Shown piece by piece: positions 49,065 to 61,500 of a stretch of 64,000 bases of DNA (position 1 is its first letter; each line of letters opens with the position of its first letter). The notes beneath the pieces are model-generated. The model did not search any database, had not been told where the DNA came from, and worked only from the letters and a program-made list of their open reading frames with translations. The stretch is from Mrakia gelida. Its lineage: Eukaryota > Basidiomycota > Tremellomycetes > Cystofilobasidiales > Mrakiaceae. The stretch is taken from NCBI GenBank assembly GCA_024345305.1, contig BRON01000012.1, positions 372,001 through 436,000 of the forward strand, in the 5' to 3' direction. A program made the position numbers and the translations under genes.

Positions 49065-50723
49065 ATGCCAGACACCATCCTCCTCGGCTCCTACACCGAA
49101 TCGATCCACACTCTCTACTTCACCAAGCCCTCGTCTCCTTCAGCGAAAGATGGGAAGCTCGCCGTCGGTCCTTCGCACAAGATTGGAACGTCCCCTTCTT
49201 GGGTCGTCCAGCACCCGGTTCACAAGGATATCATCTACTCGGTTCTCGAGGATGAGAAGGACGGGAAGGTGTTCGTAGGAAGGCTGATTGATGGCGGGAA
49301 GGGAGGCATCAAGGAGGAAGGGGTCGTCTCGTCTGGAGGAGGAGCACCTGTGAGCTCGACTTCCTTCTTCTTCTTCGTCTTTCTCGTTGTTTGGGACGAG
49401 GTTTCGCCGAGCGACGCGCTGGTAGAGAGGGTGTACAGACGGAGCACTCATAGAAACTGGGAAGCACCTTCCCAGTCTTCTACGAGGAGCAGTTTTGATG
49501 AGCTCCAAAAAGGAAGGGAAGGAGGAGGAGGGGTCGATGATGCGCTTTCTCGTTTTCAGCCCACTCACTTTCTCCCTCCCCCTTCCGCTCCTCCTTTCCT
49601 CTTTTTCTACAGGCCCATGCCCACCTCCTCACCGATCTCTCCGCTCTCGTTGTCGCAAACTACATGTCCGGAGACGCCATCATCATCCCTCTCCTTCCCT
49701 CCGGTCTCTTCATCCCCTCCTTCGATCCCTCGACCCCAGGCTACCTCTTCAAGTTCCCCTTCAACCCTTCCAACTCCCCTCTTCGAAACCCCGCTCGACA
49801 GGAAGCTCCTCACCCTCATCAGGTCGTCGAGGTCGATGTCCCAGGATCGGGTCGAGAAATCTTCGTCCCAGATCTCGGATCGGACGTCGTCGCGAGGCTG
49901 AAGATCATCGGAGAGGGAAAGGACTTGAGGTGGGCGCAGATCGAATCCATAGAGATCAAGGGAGATGAGGGAGGCGGACCTAGGCATATCCTCGTTTCTA
50001 AGGATGGTGAGTCAAGACCTCTCATCTTCTTTCTCAGTCGTTCTTCTCGTCCTTCCTCGCCGGCGATCGCGACGTGGCCATCTCCTCGCCCTTGCCCTAA
50101 CCTTCCCCACCCCCTTCTTCCTCTTCTCCCAGCGAAGCACCTCTACACAATCAACGAACTCCTCCCCACCGTCACCCACACCCACATCTCCCCTCCCAAA
50201 CTCATCTCCAAAACCTCCATCGTCCCTCCCCCTCCCTCCCACCCCGTCAACAAAGGCACCGCCGCTTCCTCAGCCGAGCTTCTGCTCCTCCCTACCAAAC
50301 CCAACCCTACCATCCTCGCCTCAACCAGGACCCTCAACGATCGAGAGACGGATACGCTTGCGATGTTCGATTTGAACGAGGAGACGGGGGAGATCAAGTT
50401 GAGGGAGTTTTTGTTCCCGAGGAAGGGGAGGGAGTTCAGAGCGGTGGGAGTGTCGCTTTGTGGGAAGTATGTTGTTGTGGCTGGTCAGGTGAGTTCCGTG
50501 ATCGCTTCAGATCGTTCTCGCTTGAAGGTCGAAGAAAGAAGGGGCTGAAGTCTCGTCGAACGTCGAACTGACGCGATTGCTCGTTCCGTTTCTCTTTGTA
50601 TGTTTTGTTTCAAAGGAGGACGGCTGGGTCTCCGTCTGGGGACAGGACGACAAGGGAGCTTGGGGAGAGGTCGTCGAGGAGCAGGTTCAGCTTGAGAAGG
50701 CTACGCACGTCCTCTTCATCTAG
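49065..50723 (+). CDS. Lactonase/6-phosphogluconolactonase-like seven-bladed beta-propeller protein
   Basis: 380 aa from exons 49065-49349, 49613-50006, 50133-50488 and 50616-50723. It fits the lactonase family (carboxy-cis,cis-muconate cyclase/YbhE-type propeller). Family-like blocks: ILLGSYTESIHTLYF at the start, SPSWVVQHPVHKDIIYSVLE, LTDLSALVVANYMSGDAIIIPL, HQVVEVDVPG...IFVPDLGSDVV, GGGPRHILVSKDAKHLYTINEL, ILASTRTLNDRETDTLAMF, and VSLCGKYVVVAGQEDGWVSV. The reaction cannot be fixed by sequence: fungal members include muconate-lactonizing enzymes, and others are 6-phosphogluconolactonases. Cytosolic, no signal peptide. Convergent with guanine deaminase 198 bp downstream. Confidence 0.85.
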
Positions 50724-50921
50724 ACTCGACGCGTCCCCTGTTGCTTCGTTTTGTCTCTTCGTAGCTCGCTCTCTTTCGTCTCACAGATATGTTATAGCAC
50801 TCTCGCTGGAGCATCGATGAATTGGAAAGTCGTTCGTTCGTATAAGGTCGTAAGGTAAGAAGGCGAGATGATAGAGAGTGAGATCGTCCGTCCGTCGTGC
50901 CGGTCGAGATCGTTCCTTCGT

Positions 50922-53251
50922 CTAAAGATCCTTCCCTCCCACCAACTTCCCTTGAACCCAGACCTTCGCGATGTTCCGGTCGTCTCCTGTCCAGATCTGC
51001 ACACGAACCCGACCAAAGACGAACAGAAGCACCGTCAGCGTCAGTGTCGCTTGTTCGTCGAAAGAAAATCGGAAACTCGACGCGTCCGAGAACGAGACGA
51101 AACCACTCACCCATTGCTCAAACCCACCCTTCAACCACTCCCCATCCTCCCCTCCTTCCTCCTCATCAAACCAAAGCGCTCCATTCCCTCTCCCCTCCCC
51201 CAGATCAACCAACAGCGCATCAAACTCCTTGCCCACCTCGAAGTTCCCCACGACTTTCTCGAGTCCACAGAGCGAAGCTCCTCCGAGGGTTGCGAGGTGG
51301 AAGAGCGTCGGCAAAGGGAGTTGAGGGAGGGTGGAGTACAGAGGAGTTTGGGCGGGGGCAAGGGCTGATTCGGGGGGTGGGGTTTCGGGAGCGGCGGAGG
51401 AGGAAGGAGAGGAGGTTTGCATGGAGATGAGTTTGGAGGTTGTTGAAGCTGAGCGAATTTGGGAGAGGATTCCGGATTCGTAGCCTCCTGAGCAGTCGGT
51501 ACCGAGTCCGACCTGGGGAAGAATGAGAGAGAGACGGAGAGGTGTCAGTGGGGGGGAAGGAGAGTGAGGAGGACGCGTCGTGGCGAGAACTGACCTTGAT
51601 CCCTCGATCGAGCATGTCTCCGACTTTCGCGCATCCAGAACGCAGGTTCAAGTTCGACGTTGGGCAGTGGGAGATACCCGATTCGGTTCTTTTGATAGTC
51701 TGGAGCTCGGTTTCCTCGAGGTGGACCTTCGAGACGAAAGCGAGGGCACCAACGCGAGAACGAGTCAGTTCGACGCGTCTTCCCTTGTCTCTTTCCCCTT
51801 TCCCTCGTCCAGAACCAGGGAGCGAAATACTCACACAATGAGCCAACACAGTCCTCTCCCCCAACAGCCCAAACGACTCATAAACCCCCGCATAACTCCC
51901 ATCCCACCCATTCTTCATCCCACCTCCCTCATTCGCACTCTTGAAAATCTCCTTCGTGAACGCGATCTCTCCATGGTTCTCTCCCATGTGAGTCTGAACG
52001 GCTACTGGCGTTCCAGCCTCCATTTCCGAGCGGACGAGATCACCGAGACCTTGGAGGAGGGGAGCGGAGCAGGAGATGGCGAAGCGGGGGGTGACGATGG
52101 GTTGGACGAGGGTGGAGGGGAGGGAACGGATGTGGGAGATGAGGGAGACGGTGTTGGCTATGGAGGAGGAGGCGGAGGGTTCGATGTAGGTCGGGGGGCA
52201 GTTGGAGTCCATGTTGCACTGGGAAAAGACGACGTCGAAGGGTTTAGCGTCGAACGAGCAGGGCGGGAGACGAGAGACAAACTCACCTTCCCAACGAAAG
52301 CTCGTTGCCCACCAGCGTGAACGATGTCAGCGAGGGCCTTGGTCGACTCGAGATGAAGACTTCCATAGTAGCAGCTCGTCGTGGTCTGACCAACAAACAA
52401 ACCTCAACGTCAGCGACCGTCGTCCTGCTCAAAACGCTCAGCCCACTCGATCGACTCGACTCACCCCGAGATCCAACGTCCTCTTCACCACTCTCTCGTA
52501 GATCCTCCTCGCGTAGTCAACATCTTGAAACTTGGCCTCTCGAGGGAAAGTCACGTTCTCCAGCCAGTCCAGGAGCTGCGAAACGAGAACGAAACGGAGG
52601 GGAGGGAGGACGTGGGTGAGCTTCGCTTTCCCTCCTCCTTCTTCTTTCGCTCGCGGAGAGTGAGAGAAAGGAGAGAAACTGACCTGGTACTGGCCTCCCT
52701 TCCCGAGATTGGGATGCTGAGGTGCATGCTGTTAGGTCGAGAGAACGAGGAACAAGAAGAGCATCAGCATGAGGGCCTTCGGAATCCGTCTCGCCCGACG
52801 CTGACCCTCCTCCCTCCTCCTCTCTTCCTTCCCTCTTCTCTCCCCACCAGAGCGAAGCCTTTGGACTCACCGTATGCGTATCCACAAACCCAGGACTGAT
52901 GAATTGTCCCTTCTTCAGCTCCGTTACGTTCGCTCCTTGCAAGCCCTTCTGGAGAAGAACGGAGGACACCGAAGAAGGAGGGACGTTGGGAACGAGCCAG
53001 TCGATTCTGTAACACAGAGACGAGACGAGAAGAGTCAGCGAAGGATGTGAGGGGAGAGGAAGGATAGTGGGCTCACATTCCATGTTGATTGATACAGATG
53101 AGGGCATTGGAGAGGTAGCGAAGTTGAGTGAGAGAGATGGAATCGACCAGGGAGCCGTGGAGGATGAGGGGGGAGGCCTTGAGGAGGGGGAAGCGAGGAG
53201 GGGATTAGCTTCAGCGGGGAGTAGAAGGGCAGGAGATATATAACTCACCAT
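50922..53251 (-). CDS. Guanine deaminase
   Basis: Zinc amidohydrolase converting guanine to xanthine and ammonia (purine salvage/catabolism), cytosolic. 495 aa from ten exons: 53249-53251, 53077-53177, 52871-53006, 52684-52728, 52465-52575, 52287-52385, 51835-52218, 51595-51726, 51111-51512, 50922-50996. Metal and substrate motifs in order: PGFVDTHTHAPQ (HxH, about 79-81), QTHMGENHGE, LAHCVHLEE, SHCPTSNLNLRSG and the metal Asp in GLGTDCSGG. These match guanine deaminases rather than other amidohydrolases. The first coding exon is just the ATG: a donor GTGAGT follows immediately and the next exon begins ASPLILHGSL. An internal insert near residue 385 is Pro/Ser/Ala-rich. Confidence 0.92.
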
Positions 53252-53754
53252 GTCGAGAAGAAGATGAGAATGTTTTGATGGGGGTGGTGGGTTGAGAGGA
53301 GGAAAGGAAGGGAGGGAGGGAAGGAGGGGAGCGTTCGAGCTCGACGATAAGCCTCACAGCCTTGTCTCCCCTCCGGATCGTCCCTCGCCCGAGTCGTTCC
53401 CCAGTTCTTCCGCGTCGAGAAAGGTCATCAAGAGAGAGAATCCAAGTGTAGTGTGTACGTATTCCAGATAGAGAGAGCTAAACGGGCAGCGAGAGTGAGA
53501 AAAAACAACGGGAGAGAGAGGACGACGACGCACCAGCGCGCGAGAGAACGAGAACGAAAACGGGAAAGCTACAAAGAGGGAGCGGTACTAGCTAGCAAGA
53601 AGGAAAGCGGAGAGATAAACCGTAGATGTCGTGTTTGAGTAAGGGGGACAGGTTAAGCTACGAGGAAAAAGGAACGAAAGAGAAAGTCGTGACGCGTAAA
53701 AAGAGAAAGAGGAACGGAACGAACGAACGAAAAAAGCTACCACCACTCTCCTCC
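53252..53754. other. Intergenic region between guanine deaminase and velvet genes
   Basis: 503 bp. Promoter and leader of guanine deaminase (pyrimidine-rich on the minus strand) and the 3' flank of the velvet gene, very purine-rich on the plus strand (53460-53740). No coding exon is supported. Confidence 0.5.
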
Positions 53755-56700
53755 CTACTTCGACTCCTCCTCATCCGTCGAGGAAAGAAGGTTCCCGATC
53801 CCCATTCTCTGACTGGGTCTCCAAGCCGAAGGAGGAGGGAGGGTCGTTGAAGGCGACGTGCCCTGAACGTTGGTCGTCGAGGGTTCTGCAGCGACGGGAG
53901 TGACGGGTCTTGATTCGACGTCGAGGACGGTGATGGAGGAGCGGGCTGAGCTTGTTGGGAGTTGAGGGGAGGTGAAGACTCGGATCGAGGAGGTGACGGG
54001 GGAGATGGAGGTCCTGGGTTGAGGAACGGGAGGAGGAGCCATTGAGGTGGGAGGGGAAGTCGTCGTGGTTGGTATCGAGTCGTTTCGCTCCCTCATCATC
54101 TCGCTCAGACTAGGGAGCGAGGATCGACTGGTGCTGAGAGGCGTTCCTCCTCCTCCTCCGGTGAATCGACCTTCGCCGTCGAGAGAGTGGAACGAAGCCT
54201 TCCTCTCTCCCAGAGGACCGAACTCCGAGGGTCTCCTGCCATCGTACGTTCCTCCTCCTCCCTCCATCGAGAACCTTTGAGACGACTCTCCTCCTGCTCC
54301 GACGTTCGTGATTCGGAATCGATGGTCGACGGATTGGGCGGACGACATCGATGAGAACGAAAGGCGATCCGACGAGAGTGAGAGTCGATCCGACGAGATC
54401 GAGACGCGATCCGACGACGCTGAGAACGATCCAACTGAGCTTCGAATGGACGAGGCGGATCCTCGAGGTTGCCGGTAGGATTCCATTCCAATTCTCTCGG
54501 GAGAGTAAGAGCGACCGTCGTGGCTCGGTCGAAGGAGGGGACTCGCTGCTGAGGAAGGAGGAGGAGGGAGGATTGGACGCGACGCCGACGAAGTTGAGGA
54601 GGAGGATCCCGGACGGCCTCCCAAAGGAACGATGGACTGAGGAGGAGGGAATCGATCCGGAGATGGTGGTTGACGGAAGGGATGACCTGACGAGGAACTC
54701 GAGGTGGGACGGCCGGGGTGGGAGGAGAGGGGAGGGAGGGTAACTCTCGATCCGTGTTCGGAGCTTGGTCGAAGAAGAGGAGGTGGTGGTGCCATCGGAG
54801 AGTCCCTCGACGACGACGAGCCTAATCGATGATGGGGAGGTGGTTGTGGCTGGTGTTCTCCGTATCGAGCTGCTTCGTTGGCTCTCCATTCCCTCTCCGC
54901 TCGTTCGTCCGACTCGGTTCTCCACGCGTTCGAAGGTGACGGCCCTCCTCTCTGATCCGACGACGACTGAGGACGGTGCATGTGAGGTGGTGGTGCTGGT
55001 GGGTTGCGAGGATAGGGTTCCTGAGGAGAAGGGTAGAATCGAGCGGCTTGACTGTGATGGGGAGGAGGAGTGGAGGTGTTGTGAGGCGGAAGATGTTGCT
55101 GCTGATGGTGCTGAGGATGCTGCTGAGGACGAGGATTCGATGGATGATGAGGTGGTGGTGGTACTCCGTGATGATAAGAGAGAGTCGGAGGGCGCGGGTG
55201 ATAGGCGGAAGACTGGTGGGGAGGAGGAGGAGGGAGGTAGCCGTGCGACTCGTCGGTGTATCGTCGAACGAGCTGAGGATGTCTCTGAGATCCCTCGTCC
55301 TGGTAGGAACCGTTTCTGGGACCGAGAGCCTGTCGTTCGTGAGGTCGATGAGGCGGTGGAGGAGGAAGGGGAGGTGCTGGGAGAGGTTGTTGAGGCTGAG
55401 GGTGCGATCCCGAGTGCTGGCGACGATGAGGATCCGATGACTCGTCTCCTCGACTTCTCCTGCGAGCTGGACCTTCCAACGACCTCCTTCCCCAGCTCTC
55501 TGGCGGTGGGTGGCCGTGTCCGATCGAAGACTCTGAGGTTCTGGGTCGTTTCCGCTCCTCCATTTTCGACGACGCGACCCAGGCTCCCTCAACCGACGTC
55601 TTCCGCTTGACCGAAACGACTCTGTTGCGAGATGACGGAGGAGGAGGAGCGGTAGCTGCTGATCCGTGAAGTCGAACCTTGACTCCCTGAGCTGAGATCG
55701 CTCGAGTGATCTCCGTGGGTTCTGCAAGAGACAAAAACGAAACGCGTCAGTTTCGAGCTTCTCAGACACGGCCGAAAGAGGTACAGGTGGGCTCACTCTC
55801 AGCTCCAGGGTAGCGTTTGGAAGTGTAGACTTGAAAGGGATCCGAGAAAATGGTCGTGCAGTAATGAAGAGCGGTTCTGAGCGAGTCGAGGAAAGAAGTC
55901 GCGTCAGTCTCGATTCGAGCTCTCCTCCCGCGACCGTAAACGGCAGAGAGCAAACTCACCCAACGATCTCGTACAGATCCAGCTTCAACCGAAACTCTCC
56001 CTCGACCTTCACTCCCAGATCAGGGAAGACGAAGAACCCAGCGTCGGTGTTGTCGACGTCCTTGAGCTGGAAGAGCGACGAGACGGTCTGACCAGACGTG
56101 TAGCGAGTCTTTCCGTCCTTGAGGAGATGCAGTTGTTCTTGGGACTGAGTTGCTGGTGTGAGAGTTGCGTTCCTATTTTGATTCGGAACACGGACAAAGA
56201 AGGTTGAAGGAAGGAGGAAAGAGTCAGTCAGGGGCTCGTTTGACAGGGGAAGGGGACGTGACGAAGAACAAGGCGACTGAGAGAAGCAGAGAGGTAAGAA
56301 CGAACATGAAGTAGTAGGGATCTGGAACGAGCGCAAAGGGAGAACAATGGTCTATCAGCCTTCTGCTCTTCGAGACGAGGCGAAAATGTCGCGTCTAGAT
56401 CGAAGGAAGGAGCTCACTTTGAAGATAGCTCTGTCCAGCGAAAGGGTCCTCGTCTAAAGTGCTCTCCTTCTCCTTGCCCTTGCCCTTCTCCTCCGCACTA
56501 GCTCCAGACTTCTCTCCCATGGGATCGTCTTCCATAGAAGGAGCAGAGTTGGCCTTCGAGCCTGCTTCTTTGAGGGGTTTGTGGACGACGTTGAGCTGGA
56601 TGATGGGAGGAGGATCGATAGGTCTTCGGTCGCCTGTTGGATTCGAGTTCGAGTTCGTTGGGAGAGAGAAGGGGTGGAAACGGAGTGGGTCAGCGACTCT

Positions 56701-57035
56701 GGATCAAAGGACAAAGGGGGAGGAGGGGCAAAAAGGGATGAAAAGGAAAGGACGGAAGGATCTGAGGATCGAGTCGCGCGAGACGAGAAGGGAGTGAGGG
56801 GTGGAAACGAACCTTTCTCTCCTTCTCCACACATCCTAGCCTGACGAGGTTGCTGCCTGAACTTAAGCGAGTATTCACTGCGGTTACCAGAACCGATCGA
56901 GACGACGAGGGAGAGTTTTCGAACGGATCGTACGGCGGGAGGGAGAACAACGTCGTCGATGCAGGACGGAGGCGAGAAGGCCGACGAGGGAGTTGGCGTG
57001 GGAGGCAGGAGGGAAGGTCGTAGGGAGAGGGACAT
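53755..57035 (-). CDS. Velvet-domain transcriptional regulator (VosA/VelB-like)
   Basis: 904 aa from six exons: 56813-57035, 56418-56633, 56306-56321 (16 nt), 55960-56172, 55797-55876, 53755-55721. The velvet domain spans about residues 38-270. Its hallmarks are [78 protein letters not shown], and SKRYPGAE with [14 protein letters not shown]. Velvet proteins bind DNA with an NF-kappaB-like fold and control development, spores and secondary metabolism. An insertion of about 45 residues rich in Glu/Lys/Ser interrupts the domain before SYLQNPYYF. The C-terminal 600 residues are disordered His/Pro/Ser-rich, with a basic stretch (KMEERKRPR) that may be a nuclear signal. The QNPYYFM block favours VosA-like, but subclass is uncertain. 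Confidence 0.88.
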
Positions 57036-57421
57036 GGCGAGAGGGAAAGGAGAAGAGGGAAGGGAAAGAGAAGGGAGAAGAGGAGAGAGTCGTCAGTTAG
57101 AGGTTTCTTCGTGGTGGTCAGGAGGGAGAAAGGGACCGGGTGGAAGAGCGAAGGAAGAGAGAGCGAGCGGAGACACTGGAGAGGGGAGAGAGGGGAGTGT
57201 TTGACCACCCCTTCCCTCATCAACTCCTCCGTTCTGCTATTCTGTTCAAACCCCTCGAAATCTGACGTTTCATCAAACTCGACGGGCAAACCTTCCCCTC
57301 TCCAGCAGAGGGAAGGATCTCGACTTGCAAGCGAAGCCGCTCTTCGGGGAGAAGGAGAGCGTTCATCCCGACCCAACCCAACTCTCTCGCAGGATCTCTT
57401 CTCCCGCCCTCCTTCGTCCCT
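57036..57421. other. Interval between velvet start and the small minus-strand gene
   Basis: 386 bp: presumed promoter/leader of the velvet gene and 3' flank of the small gene. Open minus-strand frames here (for example 57220-57453) are out of phase with any splice-consistent gene. No other feature. Confidence 0.45.
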
Positions 57422-57754
57422 TCACACAGCTCCACTGCCATCTCCGCCGACATCGAGAGCTTCCAAAGCTCCAGATCTTTCAGCCAGAGCTTGAGAGACT
57501 AGCTCGCAAGATCGAGGCCGAGGCGGTCGGTCGTCCGACCTTCGTTTGTTGAGAAAGGAAGGGAAGACGAGCTGACTCCCTCGACTCACCCTCCCTTCCG
57601 TTTCTTCCAACTCATCGGACGACTCCCTATGAACTCGCAGAGCTTCGACCGACTAAAGTAGTACTCACATATCCTTCCTAGCGTTCCCTTTGACCTGTTT
57701 AACTGGCGTGAAGACCAAAGGAGCTGCTTCTTGAGCTCCAGCGACGTTGGGCAT
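57422..57754 (-). CDS. Hypothetical small protein (about 67 aa)
   Basis: Two exons (57669-57754 and 57422-57539) join in phase. Exon 1 has a GTGAGT donor; the intron includes a GTCAGCTCG stretch. The protein starts MPNVAGAQEAAPLVFTPVKQ, continues KGNARKDM, and ends with a helix-like part (CELVSQALAERSGALEALDV) and a short Gly-rich tail. I do not recognise a family. An in-frame basic stretch just upstream of the ATG (GYGTRLKRKGRD) could mean a longer protein with an unseen 5' exon. A TTATAA element on both strands near 58039-58044 lies about 290 bp upstream. Evidence is only phase consistency and composition. Confidence 0.4.
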
Positions 57755-58502
57755 CTTCTGAGTGTCCCTTCCTTTCCTCTTCAATCTCGTTCCGTATCCT
57801 CGACCGGCCGTGCGATGCTTGGTTTCGAAAGTGTGGAGTGGTATGCGAGTGCAACAAGTAGAGAAGCGAGGAAAAAGGGAGAAGGAGCTGCTGAGTTGGT
57901 GAGTGTTGGAGTGGTGTTTTCAGCCCGCTTGGTCTCTCGCTACCCTGCTCGACCTTGTCCCCTCGTTCTTGCGGACGACTCGACTTCCCCCCTCCCACGA
58001 GTCCGCAGTCAAACTTCAGATCCCTCCAAACAAGAACCTTATAACGCCAGCCTTCTCGCTCCTGTCCCTCTGTCCGTCGTAAATGCATCAGAAGCAGAGA
58101 GAGCGAGATGAGCCTCAAGCTCCGACTCTCGACTCTCCAACGCTCGTCTTTCCCGTTCTCGCACTGCATTTCCATAGGAGCCAGGGGGTGGAGAAGAGTC
58201 AGAAAAAGCAGCCTAAGGAGGGGATTCCCACTTGAGTTGACTTCGATCGGACTGGGAGGAAGGGGATTATTCTCCGAAACCGAAACGTGCGAAGTTTGGT
58301 TTTCGAACTGAACTTGACTCACCTTCCCTCTTCCTTCTTCCTCTACCTTCCTGGTTCTCTGACGTATGCTGACAGGTCCAACCTCCTTTAGCCGTGCCGA
58401 AAGGGTATATACGAGAGAAACAGAATCCAGAAGAAGCACGAAAAGCAAAAGGGAAAAATAAACGACGAAACTCGACCCAAAGAAGACGCGTCGCGAACGA
58501 CT
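57755..58502. other. Interval between the small gene and the kinesin gene
   Basis: 748 bp. Contains a TTATAA box-like element near 58039 and several open frames on both strands without motif or splice support. It may include leader or upstream exons of the small minus-strand gene. The right end is kinesin 3' flank. Confidence 0.4.
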
Positions 58503-61500
58503 CTAGAAATCCCTCCCTACCGAGGTCTTGACGACTCTGTGGATGGCACCACCACCGAAGGACTGATCCTGGAAGTGAAGGATCTCCTCCTCCGTCAGGA
58601 TCTTCTTGCCTGCTCCTCCGAGTTTACTGTGAGAGGCGAGCGAAAGGAACAAAGGAACGGAGGGGAAAGAGAGTTTCGTTAGACCTCGGTTTTCTCGCAG
58701 GCAGCCAAAGCACATGGGTTGGTTTGAACGGTTTGTTGTGCTGTCGCATCGCAGGCAATTCGGAGAGTTTCGAGGGTGGGTGGGTGTGTTGAGAGAACAA
58801 TGAATGAGACAAGGGGGGGGGGGACTGCAGTTGCCGGGTTTGCGGGGGGGAGGGGAGGGAAGGGTGGACGTGTGCGACGCGAAGTGGATCGAAGAGCGAG
58901 AGCGAGACAAGGAGGGAGAGAGAGAAAGAGGTACGAACCGTTTCTTCTTCTTGACGATGGGAGACATGACGTCCGAGGTAGGTCTAAGGGAGCGGGAGAG
59001 GATCAGAAGAAAACGAGGGTGGTCAGTTCGAGGGGTCTAAGGGAAAGGCCAAGGGAGGGAGGGAGGGAGGACTCACGAAGCGACATCAAGTTCGTCGACA
59101 GGCGCCTCCTCCTGCGAGAGACTCTCCCGGAGAGTCTTCTTCGAAGACGAGGAAGGTGCAGCCTCCTTCTCTGCCTCCTCCTCCTCCCTGAGCATCATCG
59201 GATCCTCCTCCTCCTCCTTCAAAGCCATCGGATCCTCCTCGTCCTCGTTCTCGTCGACGGGAACCTCTCGAGCCTTACTCGCTCGTTTAGGAGCAGCGAC
59301 GATCTTCTTGACGGGAGAAGCAGACTGCCTGGAGGACTTCCTTCGAGTGGTCTTGACGGGAGTTGATTCGGCGGAGGAGGGTTCGTCGGAAGCAGCGACC
59401 GACGCGACGGAGAACGACGAGTCCTCTCCCTCGTCCTCCTCTCCTGACTCTTCAGCGTCGTCGGATTCCTCCTGGAAACATTGGAGAAGACAAGGAGAAG
59501 GGCTCAGTAACGTGCTTCGGCATCGAGACGAGCTCTGCCATCGACACGATCGTGAAGGAAACGCCTCTCGGTTCACGGGAGAGCAGTCGGAAGTACTCAC
59601 CTCGTCTTCGTCCTCGTCTTCCTCCTCCTCGCTCCCCTCACCCTCTCCCTCCTCGCCCTCAGTATCCTCCTCGTCCTCCTCCGCATCCTCGTCGGAAAGC
59701 TCTTCAGCGACGTAGAGGATCGAAGATGATCCAACAGTCTCGGTCGTCTCTCCCTCGTCCATCTCCTCAGCGTCGACGGCGAGTTTCGAGAGAGCCTTCG
59801 AGACGGACTTCACCGGTTCTCCGAGGGATTCGTCGGCGACGTTGGTCGCTGGAGAGGGAGAGGGAGGTTCGGAGATGGAGGACTCGGTTCCGTCGAAGCT
59901 GCTGTCCTGGGATCCGGCGACCTGAAAACGGCAAAAGGAGAGGAGGTCGAGTCAGGTCGATTCGAACGAACGAACAGGAGACGAATAAAGGCATAGAACG
60001 TACCAGGGACTTGTCGACCTCAGAGTTATCCTCGTCATCCTCGTCCTCGTCCGTCTCGCTCTCGCTGTGAGCCGACTCGGGAGTAGCGAACCTCGTCTTG
60101 TTGACTCGAGGCTTCATGACCGAGCGTTGGACGATGTCGATTTGCTTTCCCTTGAGTATTTCGGATCGCTCGGTCTGCAGGCGTTAAAAATGGAGTAAAG
60201 GTCAGATGAGAGAAGTCGAGGACGAAGATCAGGAGGGAGAGCCGACGAGGGCAAGAGAAAGACGAAGGAACTCACAGCCTCGATCATCTTCTCAGTGTAA
60301 TGTCGTTCCAGATCTCGCATCCTCTTGTCGGTATCCCTAGAGAGCTCTTCTCGAGTCTCCGTCTCGATGGTAGCACATCGAAGCTCGAGCTCGAAGACCT
60401 GGTGTCGAGCGAAAGACCGAACGAGAGTCAGTCCATGATCGATTCTCGACGCGTCTCGAACGAGAACGAAACGAGACTGACCTTCATCCTCAACTCCTTC
60501 ACGACATCAAACAGATGCTCGACCAGAGCATCAGGCTCGTCGTCATCGTTCTCTTCTTCTTCCTCTGCAAAGAACGAATCCAAGCAAGAACGAGCGTCAG
60601 TTCTTCGACGCGACGATCTCGTCTTCGAACGGAGAAGGGAACGAAAAACTCACCCTCCACAGCAGCCATCAACTCCTCCTCCACCACAGCCCTCTCAACC
60701 TCACTCTCTCTCGGCGAAACTGTTCCAGCAACAGCCAACAGCCCACCCACCACCTCCATCTTCTCCTCCTCGACGGGAAGTTCGACCGTAGGGACCTCAA
60801 CGACCGTCTTCGCTAGGGCTTTGGGAGGTTGAGGAGCGAGCATCTCCTTGGGGATGGCAGGTCGAGCCGTAGCAGCGGAAGTCGACGTCGAAGAGGCGGC
60901 CTCGCTGGTGAAGGTTGAAGCTGAGAAGGTGGAGGGAGGAAGTTCGGGTCGTCGAACGACGAACTTGGGAGGAGCGTGGGTGGTGGTGATGATATCCCTA
61001 GCGACGGCTGAGAACTTCATGACGTGAGAGTTCTCGTCGAATCCGGTGTCGAAAGGGTTGACGTGGATCATCATGACCTGCGAGGCGAGGCGAACGAAGG
61101 GAGAGAAACGAACAGGGAGTCAGTCAGCGAGACGAACTCGCTGGAGGGCGAAATCGAGTTCAAACACAAGCTAGAAATTTCGATTTACAGCTCTTCCATC
61201 TCCAACAAAGTAGTTCTGGAACATCTCCGTCAACTTCGAGTGTCGGAAAGGGACCATTCCGAGCTTCCTTCCGAATCCTGCTCGTCGTTGGTTCGATTGA
61301 AGGACCTCCATGCATTGACCGAGGACCTGCAACAGGCGAGACGCAAAGAAAGACGAGACCAAATCAGTATAAACGTCCAGCACGGCCTTCACGTCTCGAT
61401 CGAGGCTTCGAAGGAGATGAAGCGAGGGAAGAGAGTTGTTGAGTTGGGTTTCGCGACTCACCATCAGCGACTTGTTGATATTCCCAGCCTCCTTGAGCCT

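Noticed and set aside
54765..55796. Long antisense ORFs opposite the velvet gene
   Set aside because: They mirror the His/Pro/Ser-rich low-complexity coding strand, have no splice support and no family motifs.
57699..58448. 249-residue minus-strand ORF
   Set aside because: Low-complexity basic composition, no motif, overlaps the small gene in another frame and spans a TATA-like region.
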